Shown: positions 42,539-51,530, counted from the first letter of the stretch. The stretch is DNA of 64,000 nucleotides from Yinghuangia seranimata (GCF_029953285.1 NZ_JASAOI010000045.1:62001-126000), one strand, 5' to 3'. Notes: generated from the sequence alone by a model not told the origin. Program-made: numbers and translations.

Positions 42539-42979
42539 TCAGCCCTGCGGCGCGGGCTGCGCGGAGAGCCGGAAGCGGGCCCGGGCCACCGCGGTCAGGG
42601 CGGGGCCGACCTTGTCGATGAGCTGCGCCATCTCGTACGACACCTGCCGCACGTCGCAGTCGTGGGTGGCGAGCACCAGCAGCGAGGCGGGGTCCTCGGA
42701 GGTGTACGCCATGGAGAACAGGAACCCGCCGTCCATCTCGGTGAGGTTGCTGCGGACCGGGGCGACGTCCATCGCCTTGGCGGCTCCGGCGAGCAGGCCG
42801 GAGAGGCCGGAGGCCACCGCGCCCAGCTGGTCGGCGAGCGCCTGGGGAAGCGTGTCGCCGCCGGTGTGCGCGACCGTGATGCCGTCCGCCGAGACCGCCA
42901 GGGCGTGCACGATCTCGGGGACGCGGCCCGCGAAGTCCACCAGAAGCCAGCCCAGTTCGCTCTCGCTGATCTCCGTCAC
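42539..42979 (-). CDS. cvnB: Roadblock/LC7-domain protein of a conservon (CvnB)
   Basis: A 146-residue roadblock-fold protein: LGWLLVDFAGRVPEIVHALAV, then SADGITVAHTG, GGFLFSMAYTSEDPASLLVLA. In Streptomyces conservons CvnB pairs with the sensor kinase-like CvnA, the DUF742 protein CvnC and the GTPase CvnD. GTG 42979 overlaps the cvnA stop (GTGA). The next gene downstream is livK, so cvnC and cvnD are missing here. Confidence 0.88.
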   Translation of the reverse strand: MTEISESELGWLLVDFAGRVPEIVHALAVSADGITVAHTGGDTLPQALADQLGAVASGLSGLLAGAAKAMDVAPVRSNLTEMDGGFLFSMAYTSEDPASLLVLATHDCDVRQVSYEMAQLIDKVGPALTAVARARFRLSAQPAPQG

Positions 42980-45597
42980 GTCAGTTCCCTGCCTCGAAGT
43001 TCGGTTGCCTGGGGACGGGTGAGCACCGCGCGGTGCTCACCGGAGGAGGGTCCGTCCGGGGCACCCGGGGACGCGTCGGCCGCGCCTCCGGGGATTCGGC
43101 CGGCCCGGGTGCCCGAGGCGAACGCGGCCATCGCGTCGGCGACCCGGCCCGCGTCGCGCGGCCGTTCCGTCGTACGCGCGGGGACGCGCTGCTGTTGGGC
43201 GGGCACCGTGGCGGGTGCCTCCTGCAGGTGCGCGCGCGGCACGCGGCGCGGCAGGCCCGACGTCGTCGGCGCGGACTGGGGGTGTCCGAAGCCGGCGTCG
43301 TGCGGGACGTGGGAAGTGCCGCTGTGCGTGGGCGCGTCGTCGCCGGATCCCGGGGCGGCGGGTGACGGGGACGCGAGGGGACCGGACGGCGCGGAGCTCG
43401 CCACCCAGCCGGAGCGTGCGGGCCGCGACGGGCCGCCGTCGGCCGGGACGCCGCCCGCCGGACCGCCGAGCGGTCCGCCGAGCGGGGTGCCGAGGGGCGC
43501 GCGCGGTGCGGTGCCGTTCGAGGCGGCCGCGGCCGGCGCGAGCGGGTCGGCCGGGCTCCCGGCCGGACCGCTCTCGGGCAGGCCCTGCGGTGCGGTGCCG
43601 CTGACCAGCTGCGGGGTGGCGGTGCGGGTGATGGCGCCCGCGGCCACGACGCTGCCGATGACGGTGGTGTCGGCGGCGGCCGCGCGGTGCCGGCCCACCC
43701 GGCGCACGCTGGTGAGGACCCCGGCGGGGAGGACGACGACGGCCACGGTGCCGCCTTCGTCGCCCTTCTCCAGGCTGACCTCGACACCGAGCCGGACGGC
43801 GAGCGTGCTGACGACAGTGAGGCCCATGAGCCGCACGGAGTCCAGGTCCACGGAGGAGGACCCGGCCAGCCGCGCGTTCAGCACCTCGCGCCGGTCGGCG
43901 CGCAGCCCGAAGCCCTGGTCGGCGATGTGCACGACCGCCCTGTCGCCCTGCACCCCGACGTCGACGGACACCGGCGTGCCGGGCGGCGAGAACATCGTGG
44001 CGTTGTCGAGCAGTTCGGCCAGGAGGTGGGCGAGCGGGTCGGTGGCGCGGCCGGCGATGGTGACCCCGATGTTGCCGCCGGGCAGGTGGACACGCGTGTA
44101 GTGCTTGATCCGCTGGGCCGCGACGCGGACCACGTCGAGCAGCGGCGTGTCGTCCCGGACGCGCGCGGAGCCCTCGCCGCCGAGCACGAGCAGGTTGTCG
44201 TGCGTGCGGCGCATCAGGTTGACGTGGTGGTCGATCGCGTAGAGGCGTTCGAGGCGCTCGGGGTCGGCCTCGCGCTCCTCGGCACGGTCGAGTTCGCGCA
44301 GCAGGTCGTTGGTCTGCACCTGGCCGCGGCGGGCCAGGTTGACGAGGATGGCACTGGTTCCGGCGCGTTCGCCCGCCAGGTTGGCGGCCAGTCGGACCGC
44401 CTCCTCGAAGACGATCCGGAACGCGTCGCCGACCTCGGCGATCTCGTCGCGGCCGTCGACCTTGACGGCGGCGCCGGCCAGCGACGCGAACTCGTCGGGC
44501 GTCGCGGAGCCGAGGACGTCCGGGTCGCGCAGCGTCTCGACCGCGGCGGGCAGCCGCTCGTAGGCGACCTCGTGCGCGGACTCCTGCAGCGACCGCAGCC
44601 TGCGGATCATCTTGCGGCCGAGCCGGATGACGATGGTCGCGGCGGCCGCGATCGCGAGCACGATGGCGGCGATCTCGCCGGTCGCCCACCACACCTGGTG
44701 GTCGCGGATGTCGGTGACGTCGTCGAGGACCGTCTGGTCGATCTCGGCCTCGACGCCGCGCAGGCGCGCGACACGTGCGTCCAGGACGCCTGACCACTCG
44801 TTCGGGTCGAGGGCGAGCAACGAGTCTGCGGGCGTGCGCGCCACGAGGTCCTCGAGGCTCTGCGCACGTGCCAGCTTCTCGCCGACGAGGCTGTGCTCGA
44901 GGAGCGACTGCCACTCGGGGCGGGCGGAGCCGGCGAACGACCGCAGCCCCTCGCCGTAGCCGGCGCGCGCTTCGAAGATCTCCTGCTGGGCGGCGCGGTT
45001 GAAGCCGCCCGGGCCCAGCGCGCGCAGTACCGCGACCTCCTGGAGGCTCGCGGACTCGGCGGCCCGCGACAGCTCCGAAGCGGTGCGCAGGTCCTCGGCG
45101 TTGGCGGCCGGCGCGCCCGCGAACTGGGCTACGCCGGAGCGGTAGTCCATCAGGCCGGCGACCAGGATGCGGTAGCTGAACCCGGCGGCGCTGAGCGGCG
45201 TGCGGTGCGTCTGCACGCCGTACCGCAGTTCACCGAGGCCGGCGAGGCCCGCGTCGACGGCGCGCAGCGCCTGGGTGACCTCGGCCGGGGCCCCGTCGAC
45301 GTCGGCGCGGCTGCTGCGGTAGCGGGCCACTTCGGCGTCGGTGGTGCCGACCTGGCGGCGGTACGCCTCGGCGGCGTCCTGGTTCGACGCCGGCAGCAGC
45401 ATCAGCGTCGCGGCGGTGCGCTCGGCCTGGAGCTCGTGCGCGAGCCTCCCGGCCGCGCCGCTCGCGACGACGAGTGAGCGCAGGTCGGCCGCGTCACTCG
45501 CCTTGCTTATGGACGACTCGACCGCTAACCCGGCGAACCCTACGGCCACCACAAGCGGAACGCCGACCATCAGCGTGAGTGTTCGTGTCAGCTTCAC
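42976..45597 (-). CDS. cvnA: Conservon sensor histidine kinase-like protein (CvnA) with NIT domain
   Basis: An 873-residue membrane protein. It has a first membrane segment (LTRTLTLMVGVPLVVAVGF), an extracellular nitrate/nitrite-sensing (NIT) domain (ELQAERTAATLML, then to about residue 300), a second segment (IAAIVLAIAAAATIVIRLG), a kinase-like core with LANLARRGQVQ-type sequence (ILVNLARRGQVQTNDLLREL) and an ATPase lid region (LLAELLDNATMFSPPGTPV, VHIADQGFGL), then a long Pro/Ala/Gly tail. A His is present at AIDHHVNLMRRTHDNLL. GTG 45597 is preferred; a TTG at 45657 would add 20 residues after GGAGG lying inside that extension. Confidence 0.85.
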   Translation of the reverse strand: MKLTRTLTLMVGVPLVVAVGFAGLAVESSISKASDAADLRSLVVASGAAGRLAHELQAERTAATLMLLPASNQDAAEAYRRQVGTTDAEVARYRSSRADVDGAPAEVTQALRAVDAGLAGLGELRYGVQTHRTPLSAAGFSYRILVAGLMDYRSGVAQFAGAPAANAEDLRTASELSRAAESASLQEVAVLRALGPGGFNRAAQQEIFEARAGYGEGLRSFAGSARPEWQSLLEHSLVGEKLARAQSLEDLVARTPADSLLALDPNEWSGVLDARVARLRGVEAEIDQTVLDDVTDIRDHQVWWATGEIAAIVLAIAAAATIVIRLGRKMIRRLRSLQESAHEVAYERLPAAVETLRDPDVLGSATPDEFASLAGAAVKVDGRDEIAEVGDAFRIVFEEAVRLAANLAGERAGTSAILVNLARRGQVQTNDLLRELDRAEEREADPERLERLYAIDHHVNLMRRTHDNLLVLGGEGSARVRDDTPLLDVVRVAAQRIKHYTRVHLPGGNIGVTIAGRATDPLAHLLAELLDNATMFSPPGTPVSVDVGVQGDRAVVHIADQGFGLRADRREVLNARLAGSSSVDLDSVRLMGLTVVSTLAVRLGVEVSLEKGDEGGTVAVVVLPAGVLTSVRRVGRHRAAAADTTVIGSVVAAGAITRTATPQLVSGTAPQGLPESGPAGSPADPLAPAAAASNGTAPRAPLGTPLGGPLGGPAGGVPADGGPSRPARSGWVASSAPSGPLASPSPAAPGSGDDAPTHSGTSHVPHDAGFGHPQSAPTTSGLPRRVPRAHLQEAPATVPAQQQRVPARTTERPRDAGRVADAMAAFASGTRAGRIPGGAADASPGAPDGPSSGEHRAVLTRPQATELRGRELT

Positions 45598-46113
45598 GCG
45601 GGCGACCCCGCACGCAGCAACGCCTCCATTGGAGGAACCCCCGTTCTCGTCCGCCAACTCGACGCCGGGAGGCTACTCGCCCCGTACCCGAATGCACGAA
45701 CATCGCTGGTCAAGCGCAACTGATCCCCCGGAAGGGCGTGTTCCGCATCCGCACCGGCCAACAACCTGACGGATCGTCACCAAGACACCGCAGGCGGTCG
45801 CGCGAACTCCCGTGGCGCACAACGTAGCAGGGGATCGGGGCACGGATCACTAAGGGGGATCATGCAATTTCAGCCATACGCCACCGAATTCACGTGTCTG
45901 TAACGCCGCGTTGACGATGAGGAGTCCGACGTTCCGGTTTACCGGCGGACCTGGGCCGCAATTGTCGGCAACCCGCGCCGATTTCCGTTACGCGGGCGAA
46001 AACGTGTCCCGGACCGGGGATTCGATCCGGTCGCCTTCGATCCGCGGTGATCGAATTCGGCGTATTCCGAATTGTTGGGTCTGGCAGGGCCGTTGCGGGC
46101 ACACCGTGAAGCC
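45598..46113. other. Divergent intergenic region
   Basis: No convincing gene is seen in these 516 bp, although frames are open on both strands. It holds the cvnA promoter and that of the peptidoglycan-binding protein. It is less GC-rich than average and has an AATTCGG/CCGAATT inverted repeat (46054-46060 with 46067-46073), 41 bp before the ATG at 46114. Confidence 0.5.
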
Positions 46114-46671
46114 ATGTCCGAGAACCGCGCCCGACACCGGCGCACCCAGCCGACGGCGCGCTGGTGCGCGGCCCTCCTTCTCGGGGCAGTTGTCGCCACG
46201 GCGCACCCGCTCTCCGGCACCCGCCCGGCTCCCATGGGGATGGAAGGCACGCCGACGACGACGTCCACACCTATAACGGTGGCCGCGACGCCTCCCGTGC
46301 TCCCGGCTCCGTCGGCGCCGGACACGCGGACGGCCGCGGCACCGACCACGACGGCGAGCACGACGCCCATGCCGACTTCTCCCCCTGCCAGCGCTCCCCC
46401 GCCGCCCACAACCGCCGCGACGCCGGGCAGGACGACCGCCACCGCACGCCCGACCCGGCCCGCCTCGCTGCGGGCCGGCTCGACCGGACCCGAAGTCACC
46501 GACCTGCAACGCCTGTTGATCGCGCTCGGCAAGACGTACGTCGACGACATCGGCCGCTACGACAGCCGCACCACCCGCGCGGTCACCGAACTCCAGCAGG
46601 AGTACGGCGTCGAGGGCGACCCTCCGGGCGTGTACGGCCCGGCCACCCGCGCGGCGCTCGGCGGCGGCTGA
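46114..46671 (+). CDS. Exported peptidoglycan-binding-domain protein
   Basis: A 185-residue protein with a positively charged N-terminus, a hydrophobic segment (WCAALLLGAVVATAHPL, about residues 17-33) as signal or anchor, a Thr/Pro/Ala-rich linker of about 75 residues and a C-terminal PG_binding_1 domain (LRAGSTGPEVTDLQRLLIAL ... RYDSRTTRAVTELQQEYGV, VYGPATRAAL). It should bind the cell wall; there is no catalytic domain. The Thr/Pro linker suggests surface exposure. It stands alone, divergent from cvnA. Confidence 0.8.
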   Translation: MSENRARHRRTQPTARWCAALLLGAVVATAHPLSGTRPAPMGMEGTPTTTSTPITVAATPPVLPAPSAPDTRTAAAPTTTASTTPMPTSPPASAPPPPTTAATPGRTTATARPTRPASLRAGSTGPEVTDLQRLLIALGKTYVDDIGRYDSRTTRAVTELQQEYGVEGDPPGVYGPATRAALGGG

Positions 46672-46868
46672 CGCGCGCCCACAGCGGCCTCCCGCGATCG
46701 TCGCCCCGACTGCTGCACCGGACCGCTGCGCCGGGCCGCGCCCGATCGTGCTGCGAGGCAACACGACCGTGCGGCGATCGGCCGTTGATCGGCGGCGGCG
46801 GCGGAAGAAGACTGAGGAGGGCTGTGTGCGGCGCCGTCCGCCGCCCCGACTCCGGCCAAGGGACCACC

Positions 46869-47099
46869 ATGTTCGAGCAACACGCTGCCGACCTGTACCT
46901 CGTGCGGTCCGACCAGGGGATGGTCCTCGACAGCGTGGAGTGGGGCGGCTGGGTCGAGTACGGCGGTCCGGGCTGGGGCGTGGAGTACGGCGGCCGGGCC
47001 CAGCGCGACGAGCCGGGCGGCGAGCGCTTCGCCGGCCCCGCACCGCACGTCGCGCCCGCCGACGTCGTCGAGCTGAGGACCGCCCGCGGCGGCCGCTGA
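46869..47099 (+). CDS. Small hypothetical protein
   Basis: A 76-residue acidic protein, MFEQHAADLYLVRSDQGMVL followed by a Gly/Trp/Tyr-rich stretch (WGGWVEYGGPGWGVEYGGRA) with two EYGG repeats. No signal peptide and no known family. Composition and codon use look coding (strong GC third position, few rare residues). The 197-bp gap before it and the lack of a clear ribosome binding site leave some doubt. Confidence 0.45.
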   Translation: MFEQHAADLYLVRSDQGMVLDSVEWGGWVEYGGPGWGVEYGGRAQRDEPGGERFAGPAPHVAPADVVELRTARGGR

Positions 47100-47244
47100 G
47101 CCCGCCCTCGGCAGACCCGCCCGCGCGGCATCGGGCCGCGCCGGCGGGACTCCTCCGGACCGCACCTGACCGAGCGTGACCGGCCGGGCATCGGTGAATG
47201 ACCGGAATTCGCCCCGCCCTCCCTTCCCGCCCACCTCTCCCCCG

Positions 47245-48525
47245 TCACCGCGCCTTCGTCAGCGCGCCGTCCAGGATCTCGGCCGCCGTGTCGATCTCGT
47301 CCTCGGTCACCGTCAGCGGCGGCGCGATGCGCAGGCACGCGCTCATCTCGCCGTGCTGGCCGCGCACGATGTTCATGCAGAGCCCGGCCCGTTCGCACGC
47401 GCCGGTCACCGCGTCGCCGAACGCCGTGGCCGGCTTGCGGGTGTCGCGGTCCTCGACCAGCTCGACGCCCCACAGCAGGCCGAGGCCGCGCACGTCGCCG
47501 ACCCCCTCGTGGCGGTTCTGCAGTTCGCGCAGGTGCGCGCCGAGCCGCTCCCCGCGCTCGCGGGCCCGGGCGGCCAGGTCCTCCTCCTGCACGACGTCCA
47601 GGACGGCGAGTGCCGCAGCGGCGGGCAGCGGGTCGGACTGGTGGGACGTGTAGTAGAGCAGCCCGCGGTCGTACGCCGTCTGCTCCAGCTCCGCGGTCGT
47701 GACGACCGCGCTGATCGGCAGGCCCCCGCCCAGCGTCTTGGACAGCGTCACGAAGTCCGGGGTGATGCCGAACAGTTCCATGCCGAACATGGCACCCAGC
47801 CGGCCGAAGCCGGTCTGCGCCTCGTCGAGGATCACCATCATGCCGCGCTCGTGCGCGAGCCCCGCGAGCTTGGCGAAGTAGCCGTCCGGCGGGACGATCA
47901 CGCCGCCCGCGGACAGCACCGGCTCGGCGATCACCGCGGCGGGCGCGCCGGTGCTCTGCTCGTCGTACATGTCGAAGCCGACGTCCAGGCACGTGGTGTC
48001 GCACGTGTCGGTGCAGTGCCGCACCGGGCAGCGGTACGCGTACGGCGCCGGCAGCGCGAACACGCCCGGCATCGTGGGCCCGTGGCCGCGCCGCCCCGCC
48101 GAGTAGGTGGACGCCTGGCTGCCGCCGGTCATGCCGTGCCAGCTCCGGGTCAGCGCGAGCACCTCGAAGCCGCCGGTCGCCAGCTTCGCCATGCGCAGCG
48201 CGGCCTCGTTGGCCTCGCCGCCGGTGCTCAGGAGCATGACGCGGTCGAGCGGGTCGGGCAGCAGGCCGGTCAGCCGCTCGGCCAGGTCGAGCACGGGCGG
48301 GGCCAGCATGCGGGAGTTGAGGTGCACGTTCTCGCGCAGCGCGCGCTCGACGGCGGCGGTGATGCGCGGGTGGCCGTGGCCGATCGTGGCGCAGATCTGG
48401 CCCGACGTGAAGTCGAGGATGCGGCGGCCCTCGGTGGTCTCCAGCCACGAGCCCGACGAGCGCGCGATCACCTCCGGCCAGAACTCCCCCGCGTAGCGGA
48501 CCATCAGCTCGGCTCGTGGATCCAT
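47245..48525 (-). CDS. Class III PLP-dependent aminotransferase
   Basis: A 426-residue fold-type I enzyme: ILDFTSGQICATIGHGHPRI near the start, SWHGMTGGSQASTYSAGRRG, the cofactor Asp in VILDEAQTGFGRLGAMF and the PLP Lys in TLSKTLGGGLPISAVV (about residue 264). It is closest in style to 2,2-dialkylglycine decarboxylase and omega-aminotransferases. A CPVRHCTDTCDTTCL cluster of four cysteines near residue 170 is unusual and might bind metal. ATG 48525 follows GGAGGG. It is divergent from a LysR regulator across 126 bp. Confidence 0.87.
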   Translation of the reverse strand: MDPRAELMVRYAGEFWPEVIARSSGSWLETTEGRRILDFTSGQICATIGHGHPRITAAVERALRENVHLNSRMLAPPVLDLAERLTGLLPDPLDRVMLLSTGGEANEAALRMAKLATGGFEVLALTRSWHGMTGGSQASTYSAGRRGHGPTMPGVFALPAPYAYRCPVRHCTDTCDTTCLDVGFDMYDEQSTGAPAAVIAEPVLSAGGVIVPPDGYFAKLAGLAHERGMMVILDEAQTGFGRLGAMFGMELFGITPDFVTLSKTLGGGLPISAVVTTAELEQTAYDRGLLYYTSHQSDPLPAAAALAVLDVVQEEDLAARARERGERLGAHLRELQNRHEGVGDVRGLGLLWGVELVEDRDTRKPATAFGDAVTGACERAGLCMNIVRGQHGEMSACLRIAPPLTVTEDEIDTAAEILDGALTKAR

Positions 48526-48581
48526 GGCGTCCCTCCGGTGGGTGCGAACGTGTGCTTCGATGCTCGCGCCGGGGATCATGC

Positions 48582-48599
48582 GAAACCAGCGGAAGTTTC
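48582..48599. promoter_or_regulatory. Possible LysR binding site
   Basis: GAAAC (48582-48586) and GTTTC (48595-48599) form an inverted repeat with an 8-nt spacer, in the 126-bp gap between the aminotransferase and LysR genes. LysR proteins prefer T-N11-A type palindromes in such divergent gaps. Confidence 0.4.
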
Positions 48600-48651
48600 C
48601 GAAGCATGACCGTGGAAGGATTCGAACGATCGGCGACCGGGTGGAGGGAAA

Positions 48652-49545
48652 GTGCTGGAGCTGCGCCGCTTGCGGCTGCTGAGCGAACTGCGGGTGCGCG
48701 GGACCGTGACGGCCGTCGCCGAGGCGCTGGCGTACAGCCCGTCGACCGTGTCGCAGCAGCTGGCCGAGCTCCAGCGCGAGGCCGGTGCCGTGCTGTTCGA
48801 ACGCGACGGGCGGCGGCTGCGGCTGACCGCGGCCGGCTTCGTGCTGGCCGACCACGCCGACGCGCTGCTGGCGCGTATGGAGCAGGCCGAGGCCGAGGTC
48901 GCGGCGACGGTCGGCGCAGTGGCCGGGGTGGTGCGGATAGCGGCGTTCCAGACCGCGATGAGCCTGGTCGCGCCGGCGCTCGCCGAACTGGCCGTACGGC
49001 ATCCGGCGCTGCGGGTGGAGACCCGGGTGACCGAGCCGGACGAGGCGCTCGCCCTGGTCGAGCGGCGCGGCTGCGACCTCGCGGTGTTCGACGAGTTCAC
49101 CACCGCGCCGCGCCCGCGAACGTCGGGGCTGCACGTGGAGGAGCTCCGGCTCGACCGCATCCACGCCGTGCTGCCGCGCACGCACCCGGCTGCGGCGCGG
49201 CCCGCGGTGCCGATCACCGCCCTGGCCGCCGACGTCTGGGCGGCCGGCCCGCCGGAGACCAGCCACGGCCGCCTCGTCGACGAGGTGTGCCGTGACCAGG
49301 GCGGCTTCCCGCCGGACATCCGGCACCGCACGTCAGACGCGCTGGCGCTGCTTTTCCTGGTGGCCGCCGGGCAGGCCGTGACCCTGCTGCCGGAACTGGC
49401 CCGGCCGGAACGCGACCCGGCGGTCGCGGTGGTGCCGATCGACGGCGCGCCGGTGATCCGACGGATCCTGACGGCGGTTCGCGAATCGGCCCTGCACAGC
49501 CCTGCCTTGGCTGCGGTACGGGCGGCGCTGCGCCCGGGCGGGTGA
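48652..49545 (+). CDS. LysR-family transcriptional regulator
   Basis: A 297-residue regulator with an N-terminal helix-turn-helix (LELRRLRLLSELRVRGTVTA, VAEALAYSPSTVSQQLAELQ; residues 2-42) and a periplasmic-binding-like effector domain (VVRIAAFQTAMSLVAPALAEL, DLAVFDEFTT). GTG 48652 has GGAGGG 4-10 bp upstream. It is divergent from the class III aminotransferase, its probable target; the inducer may be the amino substrate. Confidence 0.9.
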   Translation: MLELRRLRLLSELRVRGTVTAVAEALAYSPSTVSQQLAELQREAGAVLFERDGRRLRLTAAGFVLADHADALLARMEQAEAEVAATVGAVAGVVRIAAFQTAMSLVAPALAELAVRHPALRVETRVTEPDEALALVERRGCDLAVFDEFTTAPRPRTSGLHVEELRLDRIHAVLPRTHPAAARPAVPITALAADVWAAGPPETSHGRLVDEVCRDQGGFPPDIRHRTSDALALLFLVAAGQAVTLLPELARPERDPAVAVVPIDGAPVIRRILTAVRESALHSPALAAVRAALRPGG

Positions 49546-49550
49546 GCCCG

Positions 49551-49862
49551 TCACAGCAGGGGTTCGAAGGCCTGGTAGGCGGCGAAGTCGGTGAAGTGCC
49601 GTGCGTAGAGCTCGGATCCGTCGCCGAGCCGTTCGTCGAGCACCCGGTTGACGTCCACGACCTGCACCAGCCGCCAGGTCACCCGCTCCCCCGCCTCGTT
49701 CGCGTACGAGGTCTCGAGTCCCCGCCCGTGGACGGCGGCCTTCTCCCACGCCCGCGTCTCGTCGTCGGCCTCCAGCAGCACGAACGTCTCCTGGAACAGC
49801 GGCTCCCGTCCGGGGGCTTCGGAGACCGCTTCGGTGAGCACGACGGCGATGTACACGGCCAT
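49551..49862 (-). CDS. DUF4288-like small protein
   Basis: A 103-residue soluble protein: MAVYIAVVLTEAVSEAPG, then FQETFVLLEADDETRAWEKA, YANEAGERVTWRLVQVVDVN and a C-terminus ending FAAYQAFEPLL. The order of strand, ADDETRAWEKA helix and NEAGERVTW strand fits DUF4288, which has no known function. It starts 16 bp after the small secreted protein gene on the same strand, so it may be the third gene of that operon. Confidence 0.7.
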   Translation of the reverse strand: MAVYIAVVLTEAVSEAPGREPLFQETFVLLEADDETRAWEKAAVHGRGLETSYANEAGERVTWRLVQVVDVNRVLDERLGDGSELYARHFTDFAAYQAFEPLL

Positions 49863-49878
49863 GGGGAAGGCCTCCGGG

Positions 49879-50226
49879 CTACTTCTTGAACCGGTTGTCG
49901 TTGAGCAGCTTCCACGCCGTCTTACAGCTCGCGGCAGCGCAGTTCCTGATCTCGCCGAGCGTGTCGCCGTAGTGCTGGCCGGGGAACACCGAGCGGATGG
50001 ACCCCTTGCGGCACCGCGAGATGAAGTTGTTCGCGATCTCGCCGAGGTTGTCGTTGGCGTCGCAGGGCCCGCGCAGTTCGACGGCCGCGGCCGGAGCCGC
50101 CTGCGTCGCGGCGAACGCCTCGGGCGCCGCAGGGACGGCCAGCATCAACGCGAGCGACAGCGACGCCGTCACCCTTCGCGCCGAGCATCGCCGCCTGAGC
50201 GACCGGTCCGCGGTGTCGGCCGACAT
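49879..50226 (-). CDS. Small secreted cysteine-containing basic protein
   Basis: A 115-residue protein with a signal peptide (ASLSLALMLAVPAAPEAFA, cut near residue 39) and a mature part of about 75 residues with four Cys and a basic tail (KTAWKLLNDNRFKK). The mature part repeats a short unit: DNLGEIANNFISRCRKG and DTLGEIRNCAAASCKTA. I recognise no family. It starts 2 bp after the lectin-like gene stop, so they are coexpressed and perhaps act together outside the cell. Confidence 0.65.
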   Translation of the reverse strand: MSADTADRSLRRRCSARRVTASLSLALMLAVPAAPEAFAATQAAPAAAVELRGPCDANDNLGEIANNFISRCRKGSIRSVFPGQHYGDTLGEIRNCAAASCKTAWKLLNDNRFKK

Positions 50227-50228
50227 GC

Positions 50229-50684
50229 TCAGCACCCCACGAACTTCTGGTAGGCGATCCACACTTCGCCCTTGCCGTTGAGGCTGATGTCGCCGCTCTT
50301 GTGCAGATAGGTGTACGCGCCGCGGTACTTGCGCAGCTGGCCGAACGGCGACTCCAGCGCCATGTACGGCGAGTCGAGCTTCCAGTCACCCGAGTACTCG
50401 GCGTACACGCCGTCGGTCCCGTCCGTGCCGCTCGACCAGCAGGCCCGCCCGCCGGAGTACAGGACGAGGTTCCCGTCGTACTGCATCTCCAGCCGGTAGC
50501 CGCCGTTGCGCAGGCAGTGCCCCGGGATCAGCTTGTCCGTGAACGACGTCCCGTCGTTCCGGCACTCCGACCGCGCCTGCGGCTCCGCCTGCGCCGCCAC
50601 AGCGACCGGCGCCGGCCCGACCGCGGCCGCAACCGCGGCCACCAGGTTGACGGCTGCCAGGACACAGACGCGCGAGAGCTTCAT
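50229..50684 (-). CDS. Secreted bulb-type (B-)lectin-like protein
   Basis: A 151-residue protein with a signal peptide (VCVLAAVNLVAAVAAAVG, cut after VAA near residue 31) and a small beta-prism II-like domain: LEMQYDGNLVLYSGGRACW contains the exact mannose-binding consensus QxDxNxVxY (QYDGNLVLY). Other copies of the motif are degenerate, so one sugar site is expected. ATG 50684 has AAAGG upstream. A GTGATCAC palindrome (50756-50763) lies 72 bp upstream in AT-richer promoter DNA. Confidence 0.75.
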   Translation of the reverse strand: MKLSRVCVLAAVNLVAAVAAAVGPAPVAVAAQAEPQARSECRNDGTSFTDKLIPGHCLRNGGYRLEMQYDGNLVLYSGGRACWSSGTDGTDGVYAEYSGDWKLDSPYMALESPFGQLRKYRGAYTYLHKSGDISLNGKGEVWIAYQKFVGC

Positions 50685-50831
50685 GCGTACTGCCTTTCTG
50701 CGGACGTACACGATCACGATGCACACAGACAGTAGCATCAAGAACACATAACGTAGTGATCACGTCCAGATGACGCCCACTCCGTCGGCGACATCGGCCG
50801 GTCGCCCACTCGGAGTCGGCTCCGGCCGGGC

Positions 50832-51425
50832 TCAACCGCTGCGCGGCGGCTCGCCGGCGGCCAGGGCGCGGATCACTCTGGGGAGGACGACCGCGTTCCA
50901 GCCGGTCGTGCCGATGCCGTACTTCGGCTTCGCGGCGCCGGTCAGCCAGACGCGGACCTGGCCTTCGTGCATGTCGGCGTGGGAGACGGCCGCCCAGTCG
51001 ATCGGCTTGGCGAGCCAGCGGCGGAAGCGCAGGCCTTCGCTGTTGGTGTCGATGCGTTCGGACGCGGTGCTGCCGAAGGTGATCGTCGCGCCGTCCTCGA
51101 TCTCGTGGAGCGCGGCGGCGGCTATGCGTGGGCAGGCGGTCCCCTCCAGGCGCGCGACCAGGCGCAGCCAGTTGGCGCGTGAGTCGGCCATCTCCGTGCC
51201 GCGGCGGTAGGCGTCCCACATGAAGACCTGCTTGCGTTCCCCGCTCGCCAGGCCGATCTGGTAGGTCGCCTGGTTGATCCGCGCCGCGGCCCAGTACGAC
51301 ACCCGGTCCAGCTCGTCGAGCCGGAAGACCTCGTCCCCCACCGCGATGACGCTGTCGTCCGCGACCAGTTCGCGCCGGCCCTTGCGGACGCGGATCTGAC
51401 GTCCTTCGTCCCTCGTCTCGGTCAT
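50832..51425 (-). CDS. Hypothetical protein, possible PH-like N-terminus
   Basis: A 197-residue soluble protein. The first about 90 residues are strand-rich (QIRVRKGRRELVADDSVIAV, VFRLDELDRVSYWAAARINQ, YQIGLASGERKQVFMW) and look like a PH-type fold. The second half has FGSTASERIDTNSEGLRFRR and HADMHEGQVRVWLTG. The family is unknown to me. It is divergent from the lipoprotein gene at 51531 with 105 bp between. Confidence 0.6.
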   Translation of the reverse strand: MTETRDEGRQIRVRKGRRELVADDSVIAVGDEVFRLDELDRVSYWAAARINQATYQIGLASGERKQVFMWDAYRRGTEMADSRANWLRLVARLEGTACPRIAAAALHEIEDGATITFGSTASERIDTNSEGLRFRRWLAKPIDWAAVSHADMHEGQVRVWLTGAAKPKYGIGTTGWNAVVLPRVIRALAAGEPPRSG

Positions 51426-51530
51426 ACCGGGGAAACGGATCGTTTCGCGTGCCGGTTCAGGGCGTGCGGGCGGGACCCGAGGCGGTGCCCCGGTGCGTGG
51501 GGGCGGATGCGGGCGGCGTACGTTCCCCGC

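Noticed and set aside
45598..46113. Overlapping open frames on both strands (45911-46276 + and 45890-46270 -)
   Set aside because: Neither has a ribosome binding site, a domain or codon use like the neighbouring genes; the region is better read as a divergent promoter gap.
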